From the NCBI GenBank assembly GCA_041394265.1, contig JAWKIO010000005.1, positions 4,154,001-4,218,000 on the forward strand: 64,000 bases of DNA. Reading direction: 5' to 3'. How positions within the stretch are numbered: the first letter of the stretch is position 1; the number at the start of each line of letters is the position of its first letter. Shown piece by piece: positions 57,591 through 64,000 of this stretch. The stretch is from Acidimicrobiales bacterium (GTDB taxonomy: Bacteria; Actinomycetota; Acidimicrobiia; Acidimicrobiales; SZUA-35). The notes beneath the pieces were generated by a model. That model worked only from the letters and a program-made list of their open reading frames with translations, ran no database searches and had not been told where the DNA came from. The position numbers were made by a program, and so were the translations under genes.

Positions 57591-58958
57591 ATGTCCGAGT
57601 CGTCGCCTGTGATCTTCTGGTTTCGTCGTGATCTGCGGGTGACCGATCATCCGGCCCTGGCCGCCGCGGCCGAGCGAGGACCGGTCGTGCCGGTGTTCAT
57701 CTTCGACGACACCCTGACCGCACCGGCCGGCGACAACCGCATGGCCTTCCTCATCGACTCCCTCGCCGACCTCGATGCCAACTCGCTCGGCGGCGCGCTG
57801 GTCGTCCGCTCCGGCGGCCCGGCCGAGGTCCTTGCCGCAGTGGCCGACGAGACGGGAGCAACGGCGGTCTACGCAACCGACGACCACGGACCCTACGGTC
57901 GCCGGCGAGACGACCGAGTGGGGGAGGCTCTCGCCGACCGGGGGATGGAGGTGCACTACCTCGACTCGAACTATGCGATCGCTCCCGACACCGTGAAGAC
58001 CGGATCCGGCACCAGCTACAAGGTCTTCACCCCCTTCTTTCGGGCGTGGTCCGACGTCGGCTGGGCCGAGCCCGGCGGGAAGGTCGATGTCGATTGGGTG
58101 ACCGGCGTCGACAGTGACGGCCTCCCCGATGCTCCCGAGGTCGAGGCCGAGCTGCCGCCGGTGGGGGAGCAGGCGGCATGGGACCGGTTCCGCTGGTTCC
58201 TCGACGACGCCATCGCCGACTACGACGAGGCTCGGGATCGTCCGGCCATCGACGGGACGAGCCGGCTGTCGCCGTACCTCAAATGGGGCGTGGTCCATCC
58301 CCGCCAGCTGCTGGCCGAACTCGACGGCCGCCGGGCCGGGCACCAGACCTACCGCAAGGAGCTCGCCTGGCGGGAGTTCTACGCCGACGTGCTGTTCGCC
58401 CGGCCCGAAACGGCGCACCACGCGTTCAATGAGAAGATGACGGCGATGGAGGTCGACACCGACGCCGGGGCGAAGGAGCGGTTCGAGACCTGGTGTCGGG
58501 GTGAGACGGGCTACCCGATCGTCGACGCCGGCATGCGCCAGCTCCTGGCGGAGGGGTGGATGCACAACCGGGTGCGGATGATCGTCGCCAGCTTCCTCGT
58601 GAAAGACCTCCACGTCGACTGGACCTGGGGGGCCCGCCACTTCATGCGTCACCTCGTCGACGGCGACCTCGCCTCGAACCAGCACGGTTGGCAGTGGGTG
58701 GCCGGTACCGGCACCGACGCGTCGCCCTATTTCCGCATCTTCAACCCGACGGGTCAGGCCCAGAAGTTCGATCCGTCGGGCGACTACGTGCGGCGGTACG
58801 TGCCCGAACTCGCCGGGCTCGACGCCAAGCGCATCCACGAGCCATGGGACGCAGGGCTCGATCGCCCCGCCGACTATCCCGCGCCCATGGTCGACCACGG
58901 CGCCGAGCGAGCGGAGAGCCTCGAGCGGTATGACAGGCTCAAGACGACCTGGGAGTAG
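57591..58958 (+). CDS. phrB: Deoxyribodipyrimidine photolyase (class I)
   Basis: 455 residues. N-terminal alpha/beta antenna domain (VIFWFRRDLRVTDHPALAAA), C-terminal FAD-binding helical domain with GTSRLSPYLKWGVVHPRQLL, the ELAWREFYADVLF block, the WCRGETGYPIVDAGMRQLLA signature and NQHGWQWVAGTGTDASPYFR, then RIFNPTGQAQKFDPSGDYVR. Repairs UV-induced cyclobutane dimers using light. Its stop codon lies in the first of three direct repeats ahead of hrcA. It occupies the slot commonly held by hemW. Confidence 0.93.
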   Translation: MSESSPVIFWFRRDLRVTDHPALAAAAERGPVVPVFIFDDTLTAPAGDNRMAFLIDSLADLDANSLGGALVVRSGGPAEVLAAVADETGATAVYATDDHGPYGRRRDDRVGEALADRGMEVHYLDSNYAIAPDTVKTGSGTSYKVFTPFFRAWSDVGWAEPGGKVDVDWVTGVDSDGLPDAPEVEAELPPVGEQAAWDRFRWFLDDAIADYDEARDRPAIDGTSRLSPYLKWGVVHPRQLLAELDGRRAGHQTYRKELAWREFYADVLFARPETAHHAFNEKMTAMEVDTDAGAKERFETWCRGETGYPIVDAGMRQLLAEGWMHNRVRMIVASFLVKDLHVDWTWGARHFMRHLVDGDLASNQHGWQWVAGTGTDASPYFRIFNPTGQAQKFDPSGDYVRRYVPELAGLDAKRIHEPWDAGLDRPADYPAPMVDHGAERAESLERYDRLKTTWE

Positions 58959-58992
58959 GCGTCCTGGGAGTAGTCAGTCCTGCGAGTAGACT
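58948..58992 (+). promoter_or_regulatory. Three direct repeats and -10 box upstream of hrcA
   Basis: CCTGGGAGTAG at 58948-58958 and 58963-58973, CCTGCGAGTAG at 58979-58989 (15-16 bp spacing). The third merges into TAGACT (58987-58992), a TAnnnT -10. There is no CIRCE inverted repeat. Confidence 0.55.
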
Positions 58993-59047
58993 GCGACCTC
59001 GATCATCACCGACCCGATCAAGGATCACCCGAACCAGGGCACCGCTC

Positions 59048-60043
59048 ATGCTCGATGCACGAAAAGCTGCCATCCTCACCGCCATCGTCGAGGAGTACAT
59101 CGACACCGCCCAGCCGGTCGGGTCCAGCTCGGTCGGCGCGGCCGCCGATCTGAACGTCTCCAGCGCCACGATCCGCAACGAGATGGCGGCCCTCGAAGCC
59201 GAGGGCTACCTGGCGCAACCCCACACCAGTGCCGGACGGATCCCGACCGAAAAGGGCTACCGCTACTTCGTCGACACCGCAGGCGAAGTCCAACTGCAGT
59301 TGCCCGAGCGTCACCAGATCTCGAGCTTCTTCGCCGAGGTCCGCGGCGAGATCGAGCACATGATGCGAGACACCGCCTCGCTGCTCAGCGACCTCACCCG
59401 CTACGCCGCCGTCGTCGTCGACCACTCGACCGACACCGTCACGGCCCGTTCGGTGCAGCTCGTCGGCCTGACGCCGAAGGTCGTGCTCGTGGTGGTGGTC
59501 ATGAGCAACGGCACGATCGACAAGCACACGATCGACCTCGACACCCCACTCACCGATGACCAGATGGCCCGGCTCCAGACGGTGCTGGCAGCCTCGATCA
59601 TCGATCACCCGCTGTCGCATCCGCTGCCGCTCCAGCCGACCGGGCAGCCAGAACTCGACTCGGTCGCCGAGGCGATGTTCGCCTCGCTCACCTCACACGG
59701 ACCCGACTCCGACCGAATCTATGTGAATGGTGCGTCGCGTGTGGCCGGCGAGTTCCAGGCGATCGAGTCGGTCAAGAAGGTCCTCACGATCCTCGAACAA
59801 CAGTTGGTGGTAGTGAACGTCATGAGCGGGATGCTCGACCGAGGCTTGAACGTGGCGATCGGCACCGAAACCGGCGAAGACCGGCTCGGCGAGTGCAGTG
59901 TCGTCGTCTCGCCCTACGAGATCGACGGCGAACGGGCCGGCTCCATCGCCGTGCTCGGGCCAACACGAATGAACTATCCGCAGGCAATGGCGACCGTGGC
60001 CGTGGTGTCACGCCAACTCGGTCGCCGTCTCAGCGAAGGGTGA
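59048..60043 (+). CDS. hrcA: Heat-inducible repressor HrcA
   Basis: 331 residues. N-terminal winged helix (MLDARKAAILTAIVEEYIDT, PVGSSSVGAAADLNVSSATI, then RNEMAALEAEGYLAQPHTSA-GRIPTEKGYRYFVD), GAF-like middle domain and C-terminal dimer region (PYEIDGERAGSIAVLGPTRM, YPQAMATVAVVSRQL) are all present. Normally represses groE and dnaK by binding CIRCE; GroEL keeps it active. No CIRCE is visible within this window, so its targets lie elsewhere. It is followed 12 nt later by dnaJ. Confidence 0.95.
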   Translation: MLDARKAAILTAIVEEYIDTAQPVGSSSVGAAADLNVSSATIRNEMAALEAEGYLAQPHTSAGRIPTEKGYRYFVDTAGEVQLQLPERHQISSFFAEVRGEIEHMMRDTASLLSDLTRYAAVVVDHSTDTVTARSVQLVGLTPKVVLVVVVMSNGTIDKHTIDLDTPLTDDQMARLQTVLAASIIDHPLSHPLPLQPTGQPELDSVAEAMFASLTSHGPDSDRIYVNGASRVAGEFQAIESVKKVLTILEQQLVVVNVMSGMLDRGLNVAIGTETGEDRLGECSVVVSPYEIDGERAGSIAVLGPTRMNYPQAMATVAVVSRQLGRRLSEG

Positions 60044-60055
60044 GTGCCGCAACGT

Positions 60056-61165
60056 ATGGCTGACTTCTATCAACTCCTGGGCGTCGACCGCTCGGCGTCA
60101 CAAGACGAGATCAAGAAGGCTTACCGCAAGCTCGCACGCGAGCTGCACCCCGACGCCAACCCCGGCAACGCCGAGGCCGAGGCGAAGTTCAAGCAGGTCG
60201 CCGAGGCGTATGAGGCCTTGAGCGATCCGCAGAAGCGGGCCAACTACGACCGATTCGGGTCGGCGAACGGTCCCGGTGGCGGCGGTGGTGGGGATCCGTT
60301 CGGCGGTGGCTTCGGCGACATCTTCGATGCCTTCTTCAACATGAGTGGGGGCGGCGGTGGTGGACGCACGGTCAACAACCGCGGCGCCGACCTCCAGATC
60401 GTCGCCGACCTCACGCTCGAAGACACCGTGCGCGGACTGGCCAAGGAAGTCAGCGTCACCACGGCCGTCGCCTGCGATACCTGTGATGCGTCGGGGGCTG
60501 CACCCGGCGCCGAGGTCAACCAGTGTCTGCAGTGCGCCGGCACCGGCCAGATCCGACAGGTCCGCCAGTCGATCCTCGGCCAGATGGTCACCACGGCGGC
60601 CTGCCCCCGATGTGCGGGCGAAGGCGAGGTCGTGTCCGAGACCTGCCACGACTGCAGCGGCGAAGGCCGCCAGGTCAAGGAACAGACCTACACGATCGAC
60701 ATCCCGGCCGGCGTCTCCCACGGCACCACGCTCCGACTGAGTGGTCGGGGTGCGGTCGGCCCTCGTGGCGGTCCCGCCGGCGACCTCTACGTCGAGGTGC
60801 GAGTGGCCCGTCACCCGGTCTTCACTCGCGATGGCGACGACCTGCACGCCGAGCTCCACGTCGCCGCCACACAGGCGGCCTTGGGAGCCACTATCTCGTT
60901 CGACACGATCGACGGTCCGGTGGACGTCGAGGTCCCGGCCGGCACCCTCACCGGCAAGACCTTCACCCTGCGGGAGCACGGCATCCCTCGGCTCCGTGGC
61001 CGCGGCCGAGGATCCATGGTGCTGTCCGTCGTCGTCGACACGCCCACCTCGCTCGATGATCAGCAGGCGGCGCTGCTGCGACAGCTGGCCGAGCTGCGGG
61101 GCGAAGCGGTCAAGCCGGCGAGTGACGGCAAGCTGTTCTCGAAGATCAAGTCGGCGTTCCACTGA
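60056..61165 (+). CDS. dnaJ: Chaperone DnaJ (type I)
   Basis: 369 residues. J-domain with HPD (RELHPDANP), Gly-rich GGGGGGDPFGGGFGD linker, four zinc-finger motifs (CDTCDASG, CLQCAGTG, CPRCAGEG, CHDCSGEG) and two client-binding beta domains. Stimulates DnaK ATPase and holds unfolded clients. ATG 60056 gives the MADFYQLLGV start; the GTG at 60044 directly after the hrcA stop is the alternative. The hrcA-dnaJ-rsmE order is the standard actinobacterial one for the second DnaJ. Confidence 0.95.
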   Translation: MADFYQLLGVDRSASQDEIKKAYRKLARELHPDANPGNAEAEAKFKQVAEAYEALSDPQKRANYDRFGSANGPGGGGGGDPFGGGFGDIFDAFFNMSGGGGGGRTVNNRGADLQIVADLTLEDTVRGLAKEVSVTTAVACDTCDASGAAPGAEVNQCLQCAGTGQIRQVRQSILGQMVTTAACPRCAGEGEVVSETCHDCSGEGRQVKEQTYTIDIPAGVSHGTTLRLSGRGAVGPRGGPAGDLYVEVRVARHPVFTRDGDDLHAELHVAATQAALGATISFDTIDGPVDVEVPAGTLTGKTFTLREHGIPRLRGRGRGSMVLSVVVDTPTSLDDQQAALLRQLAELRGEAVKPASDGKLFSKIKSAFH

Positions 61166-61284
61166 GTCCGGCCCCATCACCCGGCAGCAGCACGGCATCA
61201 CCCGCCGGTGACGCCGCATCGTCCGGCGGTGGTGCCGTAGCGATCGGGTCCGTCGAAGGTCGGCGCGCCCGGCGGGATCGTCCG

Positions 61285-61959
61285 ATGGTGTTCGTCGACG
61301 ACCTCGACCGCCCGGTCGTCGATCCCGACGATCATCACCATCTGGCCAAAGCACTGCGTCTGGCGAACGGTGCCGAGGTCACCGCGTGCGACGGCGCCGG
61401 GCGTTGGTGCACCATCGCCTTTGCGGCCGACGCCGTCGGCACCGTCGCCGAGGTGCTCGACGCCATCTGCTTCGAGCCACCTCCACCCTGGGAGCTGGTG
61501 GTGGCCTTCGCCCCGGTCAAGGGCGATCGTCCCGAATGGACCGTGCAGAAACTGACCGAACTCGGCGTCGATCGGATCGTGCCGATCCAGTCCGAGCGCT
61601 CGGTGGTTCGCTGGGACGCCAAGCGCGGCGACAAGCAACTGCACAAGTGGCGACGCATCGCCCGTGAAGCGGCGATGCAGAGCCGTCGCGTCCGCCTTCC
61701 CGTCATCGACGACGTGACCTCGTTCGCCTCGCTCGTCGGCGCCCCCGACCTGGCGTTGGCCGATCCCGATGGCGACCCATTGGGGGCAGAGCATCGCTTC
61801 GTCGTCATCGGGCCCGAAGGCGGATGGGCGCCGTCGGAGCGGGAAGGGCGTGCACTCGTCGCGCTTCCCGGCGGGGTCTTGCGGGCCGAGACGGCGGCCC
61901 TCACTGCGGCGTCGATCATGGCGCTGCACCGCAGCGTCGCCGAGGCAAAACACAAATGA
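61285..61959 (+). CDS. rsmE: 16S rRNA m3U1498 methyltransferase
   Basis: 224 residues of the SPOUT family: FVDDLDRPVVDPDDHHHLAK and ALRLANGAEVTACDGAG (PUA-like N-domain), VVAFAPVKGDRPEWTVQKLT, ELGVDRIVPIQSERSVVRW, and the SAM-binding knot GPEGGWAPSEREG with LGxxxLRAETA (LPGGVLRAETAALTAAS). Methylates U1498 of 16S rRNA. The ATG at 61285 is the only clear start, although the frame is open upstream and no ribosome-binding site is seen. Confidence 0.93.
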   Translation: MVFVDDLDRPVVDPDDHHHLAKALRLANGAEVTACDGAGRWCTIAFAADAVGTVAEVLDAICFEPPPPWELVVAFAPVKGDRPEWTVQKLTELGVDRIVPIQSERSVVRWDAKRGDKQLHKWRRIAREAAMQSRRVRLPVIDDVTSFASLVGAPDLALADPDGDPLGAEHRFVVIGPEGGWAPSEREGRALVALPGGVLRAETAALTAASIMALHRSVAEAKHK

Positions 61960-61972
61960 ACGCGTGGGGTGG

Positions 61973-62001
61973 TTGAACCTGCACTATGAGGCGATTAGGT
62001 T
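61973..62001 (+). promoter_or_regulatory. Promoter of the BldD-like gene
   Basis: -35 TTGAAC (61973-61978), 17-bp spacer, -10 TAGGTT (61996-62001), followed by a ~40-nt leader with GGCGG/CCGCC hairpin and GGAG before the ATG at 62050. Confidence 0.7.
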
Positions 62002-62049
62002 GACGCCTGCGTGTTCCAAGGCGGCGCATCCGCCCAACAGAGGAGAGGT

Positions 62050-62577
62050 ATGGGCGAGGACGATTTCTCAGAAGCAGGCTCAGAGTACGGTCGCCGGGTC
62101 GGCGAGCGGCTGCGTGCCATCCGTCGCCAGAAGCGGCTCTCGCTGCAAGACGTCGAAGCCACCTCCGACCAGGAGTTCAAGGCGTCGGTGCTCGGTGCCT
62201 ACGAGCGCGGTGAGCGGGCCATCTCGGTGCCTCGCCTCGAGCGTCTCGCTGCGTTCTACAGCGTGCCGGTCGACCAGCTGTTGCCCCGTGCCACCACGGT
62301 GGGCATCACGCCCGGCACCCTCGATCTCACCGAGCGCACCGGACGCGCCGGGGTCACCCTCGAACTCACCCAGCTCGAAGGGGTCGCCGGTCCCGAAGGC
62401 GAGATGCTCGGTCGCTACCTGGGCATGATCCAGGTGCAGCGCCAAGACTTCAACGGGCGGGTGCTCACCGTTCGCCAAGACGACCTTCGGGCCATCGCCT
62501 GCATCCTCGGGGTCGAGTTCGACGCGGCGATCGACCGCCTCAGCGACCTCGGCCTGACCGCCAGCCCCCGCACCTGA
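62050..62577 (+). CDS. bldD: BldD-like XRE regulator with c-di-GMP-binding signature
   Basis: 175 residues. GGAG 6 nt before the ATG. The N-terminal DNA-binding domain (SEYGRRVGERLRAIRRQKRL, LSLQDVEATSD, AYERGERAISVPRLERLAAF, YSVPVDQLLP) follows Streptomyces BldD closely. The C-terminal domain has R131-Q-D133, eight residues, then R142-x-x-D145 (QRQDFNGRVLTVRQDDLR), i.e. the RXD-X8-RXXD signature that binds tetrameric cyclic-di-GMP in BldD. Predicted c-di-GMP-responsive transcription factor. In Streptomyces it controls development; the regulon here is unknown. Confidence 0.8.
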   Translation: MGEDDFSEAGSEYGRRVGERLRAIRRQKRLSLQDVEATSDQEFKASVLGAYERGERAISVPRLERLAAFYSVPVDQLLPRATTVGITPGTLDLTERTGRAGVTLELTQLEGVAGPEGEMLGRYLGMIQVQRQDFNGRVLTVRQDDLRAIACILGVEFDAAIDRLSDLGLTASPRT

Positions 62578-62592
62578 GCCTCACGGCCGGCC

Positions 62593-63762
62593 TCAGCCGG
62601 AGCTGGGCAACGGGCTTCGTCCGGCCGGGCCCATCACCCAGATCGTCGGACACGGCTCACCTTCTTCGACGGTGAGCCGTTCCGCGCCCGGGACCTCGAT
62701 CACGCTTGACGGACGGGTCTGGCTCCCTGGTTCGGCCGAGATCTCATCGGTGGTGAACTGCCAGACCAGATCGTGGTCGGCGTCGAGTACGACGAGGTCG
62801 GGCTGATCGTTGCACGCGCCGGTGACGACGACGACGGGCCCACCAGGCGCGGTGAGCTGGTAGCGGTGACCGCCGACCTCGACGTCGGCGGCCTCGGTCG
62901 GCAGGAGATTCGCCACCACCAATCCGAGCACACCGACGACACCGGCCGATCCTGCGGCCACGAGACCCCATGGACGTCGCGCTCGGCGGTCGTGTCCCGG
63001 CACCGCTCCCGGGCGCTGGTGGCCGGGGTCGGCCGTAGCGAGCCGTTCGAGTGCCCGAGCGGCGCGGCGCAGCGGGAGCGGCGAAGGTGCGGGGGTCGAC
63101 GGGTCACCCGCCGGTTCGCTGCCGGTGCCGAGGCGTTCGGCCAGCCGTTCCCATTCGCTCCGCTGCGGTACCTCGACATCGAGTCGGGCCCAGCGGTCGA
63201 GCATCGATCGCAGGCAGTGTCCGAGACCGATCGAGTCGGCATCGGGGTCGGTGACGGCGCCATGGGGCGAGCAGAGCTTGGGTCCATCGGCGTCGAGGAT
63301 GATGTGGTCGGCGCTGAGGTTGCCGTGGACGATCCCGTGCCCATGGAGATCGGCCAGGAAGTCGGCCACGAGGACCAGCGCCGACGCCACCCCGGTGGGT
63401 GCCAGCCAGGTCGTGCGAAGCGTTTCGCCAGGGACCCGCTCGGTGATGATGGTGACGGCGGTCGCCGGCATCCCCGGGGTGGACTCGATGCCGACGAGCG
63501 GCACGACACCGGCCCGCAGTCGAGACCCGCTGGCCGCCGCACCGGCTGTGAATTCATCCGGCACCTGGTCGGTCGACACCGGGCCGGTGGTCACCAGGTC
63601 GGTCGACCCCGCACTGCCTGACGTTGGGTCGACGACGAGGGCGGCGGCTCGCTCGAGCCAGTGGGCCTCGGCGCTGCGGTCGCGACGGTCGCCGGCGAGT
63701 GGGGTTTTCACCACACCCAGTTCGCCGTCGGGAAGGGTGATGAGCTGTACGCGTGTGGCCAC
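62593..63762 (-). CDS. Membrane-anchored protein kinase-like protein, probable pseudokinase
   Basis: 389 residues. GGAG precedes the GTG at 63762. Kinase fold traces: N-lobe Lys in LGVVKTPLAG; catalytic loop HGHGIVHGNLSADHIILDAD aligns with HRDxKxxN but its Asp is Asn; the DFG region reads CSPHGAV. After a Pro-rich juxtamembrane stretch comes one membrane segment (WGLVAAGSAGVVGVLGLVVA) and a short exported tail (EVGGHRYQLTAPGGPVVVVT, DADHDLVWQF). Lack of the catalytic Asp and of DFG indicates a pseudokinase, likely a regulatory or signalling scaffold. Confidence 0.7.
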   Translation of the reverse strand: MATRVQLITLPDGELGVVKTPLAGDRRDRSAEAHWLERAAALVVDPTSGSAGSTDLVTTGPVSTDQVPDEFTAGAAASGSRLRAGVVPLVGIESTPGMPATAVTIITERVPGETLRTTWLAPTGVASALVLVADFLADLHGHGIVHGNLSADHIILDADGPKLCSPHGAVTDPDADSIGLGHCLRSMLDRWARLDVEVPQRSEWERLAERLGTGSEPAGDPSTPAPSPLPLRRAARALERLATADPGHQRPGAVPGHDRRARRPWGLVAAGSAGVVGVLGLVVANLLPTEAADVEVGGHRYQLTAPGGPVVVVTGACNDQPDLVVLDADHDLVWQFTTDEISAEPGSQTRPSSVIEVPGAERLTVEEGEPCPTIWVMGPAGRSPLPSSG

Positions 63763-64000
63763 GGTTGTCTCCAAACTCGAAGTGATCGAGCACCAGTGGT
63801 GCAGCGATCGATGTCGATTCGGACGACCGGGTCGGGCCGGTGGACCAAGCCCGTGGCACTGAGCCGAGGAGTGCACCGAGGAGTGCACCGAGGTGACGGC
63901 GGTCATCGAGGCCGCCACCGGCGAGATCACGAAGCGTAGTCGTCGGTCACTCCGCCGCCAAGCCCTTGGGTCCTCGCGTCTCGGTCGGCCCCGGTGGGGA
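63763..64000. other. Window end without a confirmed gene
   Basis: A 12-bp tandem CCGAGGAGTGCA occurs twice at 63864-63887. On the minus strand a frame entering from the window edge ends ...TETRGPKGLAAE at 63947 and could be the C-terminus of a neighbouring gene, but too little is visible. Confidence 0.4.

Noticed and set aside
59000..59047. CIRCE element expected near hrcA
   Set aside because: No TTAGCACTC-N9-GAGTGCTAA or close variant is present upstream of hrcA or dnaJ.
63947..64000. C-terminal end of a minus-strand gene entering from the window edge
   Set aside because: Only 17 codons are visible (…TETRGPKGLAAE-stop), too few to support a gene call.

Overview
The window is GC-rich actinobacterial chromosome. 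Three lines point to a lineage near Acidimicrobiia/Microtrichales, which is inference from gene content and not from a marker-gene tree. First, there is actinobacterial cofactor biology: a Ddn-type F420 nitroreductase, two LLM-class F420 oxidoreductases and a mycothiol-type DinB protein. Second, there are paired acyl-CoA dehydrogenases, a FolP2-like protein, a DUF222-HNH protein, a BldD-like regulator and surface proteins with DUF4214 and LAFTG anchors. Third, the core gene order (comEA-comEC, holA, rpsT, lepA, hrcA-dnaJ-rsmE) is the conserved one, although interrupted. No rRNA, tRNA, CRISPR array or intact insertion sequence was seen.

Layout. 1-12 kb holds metabolic and stress genes: a truncated LigB-type dioxygenase, a baeRF3 protein, a chagasin/Gmad2 lipoprotein, a triple-BON protein, Ddn, a TetR-controlled DHA2 exporter with a clear operator, a RES/Xre-type toxin-antitoxin pair, an EEP hydrolase, a 2OG-Fe(II) oxygenase and a glucan phosphorylase. 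12-17.3 kb is an accessory stretch with two HNH nucleases (one DUF222, one modification-dependent type) and two decayed 3' gene fragments. 17.4-29.8 kb carries a 1454-residue secreted repeat protein, a membrane-anchored four-repeat protein, and two close copies (plus a third at 15.5 kb) of a small coiled-coil/membrane protein whose leader is duplicated with it. It also has a DUF6285-phosphotransferase-RidA group, a gene interrupted by an in-frame amber codon, a sigma-like operon and a 72-bp minisatellite. 30-43 kb is lipid and F420 metabolism around a sortase-anchored 1335-residue surface protein. 43.5-64 kb is the conserved core: thioredoxin, comEA-comEC, a SipW-like secretion module, MscS, folP2-like, holA, rpsT, lepA, photolyase, hrcA-dnaJ-rsmE, a BldD-like regulator and a pseudokinase.

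Two window-wide patterns stand out. At least eleven genes have a TAnnnT -10 box ending 6-7 nt before the start codon and no Shine-Dalgarno, so they are probably leaderless. Intergenic spaces also hold long palindromes belonging to recurring sequence families; three families occur twice each in this window, which suggests a genome-wide REP-like repeat population.

The best candidates for undescribed biology are the triplicated coiled-coil/membrane family with its conserved hairpin leader, the SipW-type module whose two substrates share an LGGITS motif, the four-copy palindrome family around GTTTGACGCACAGAACG, the 2OG oxygenase whose HxD is HTS, and the BldD-like regulator that keeps the RXD-X8-RXXD signature.
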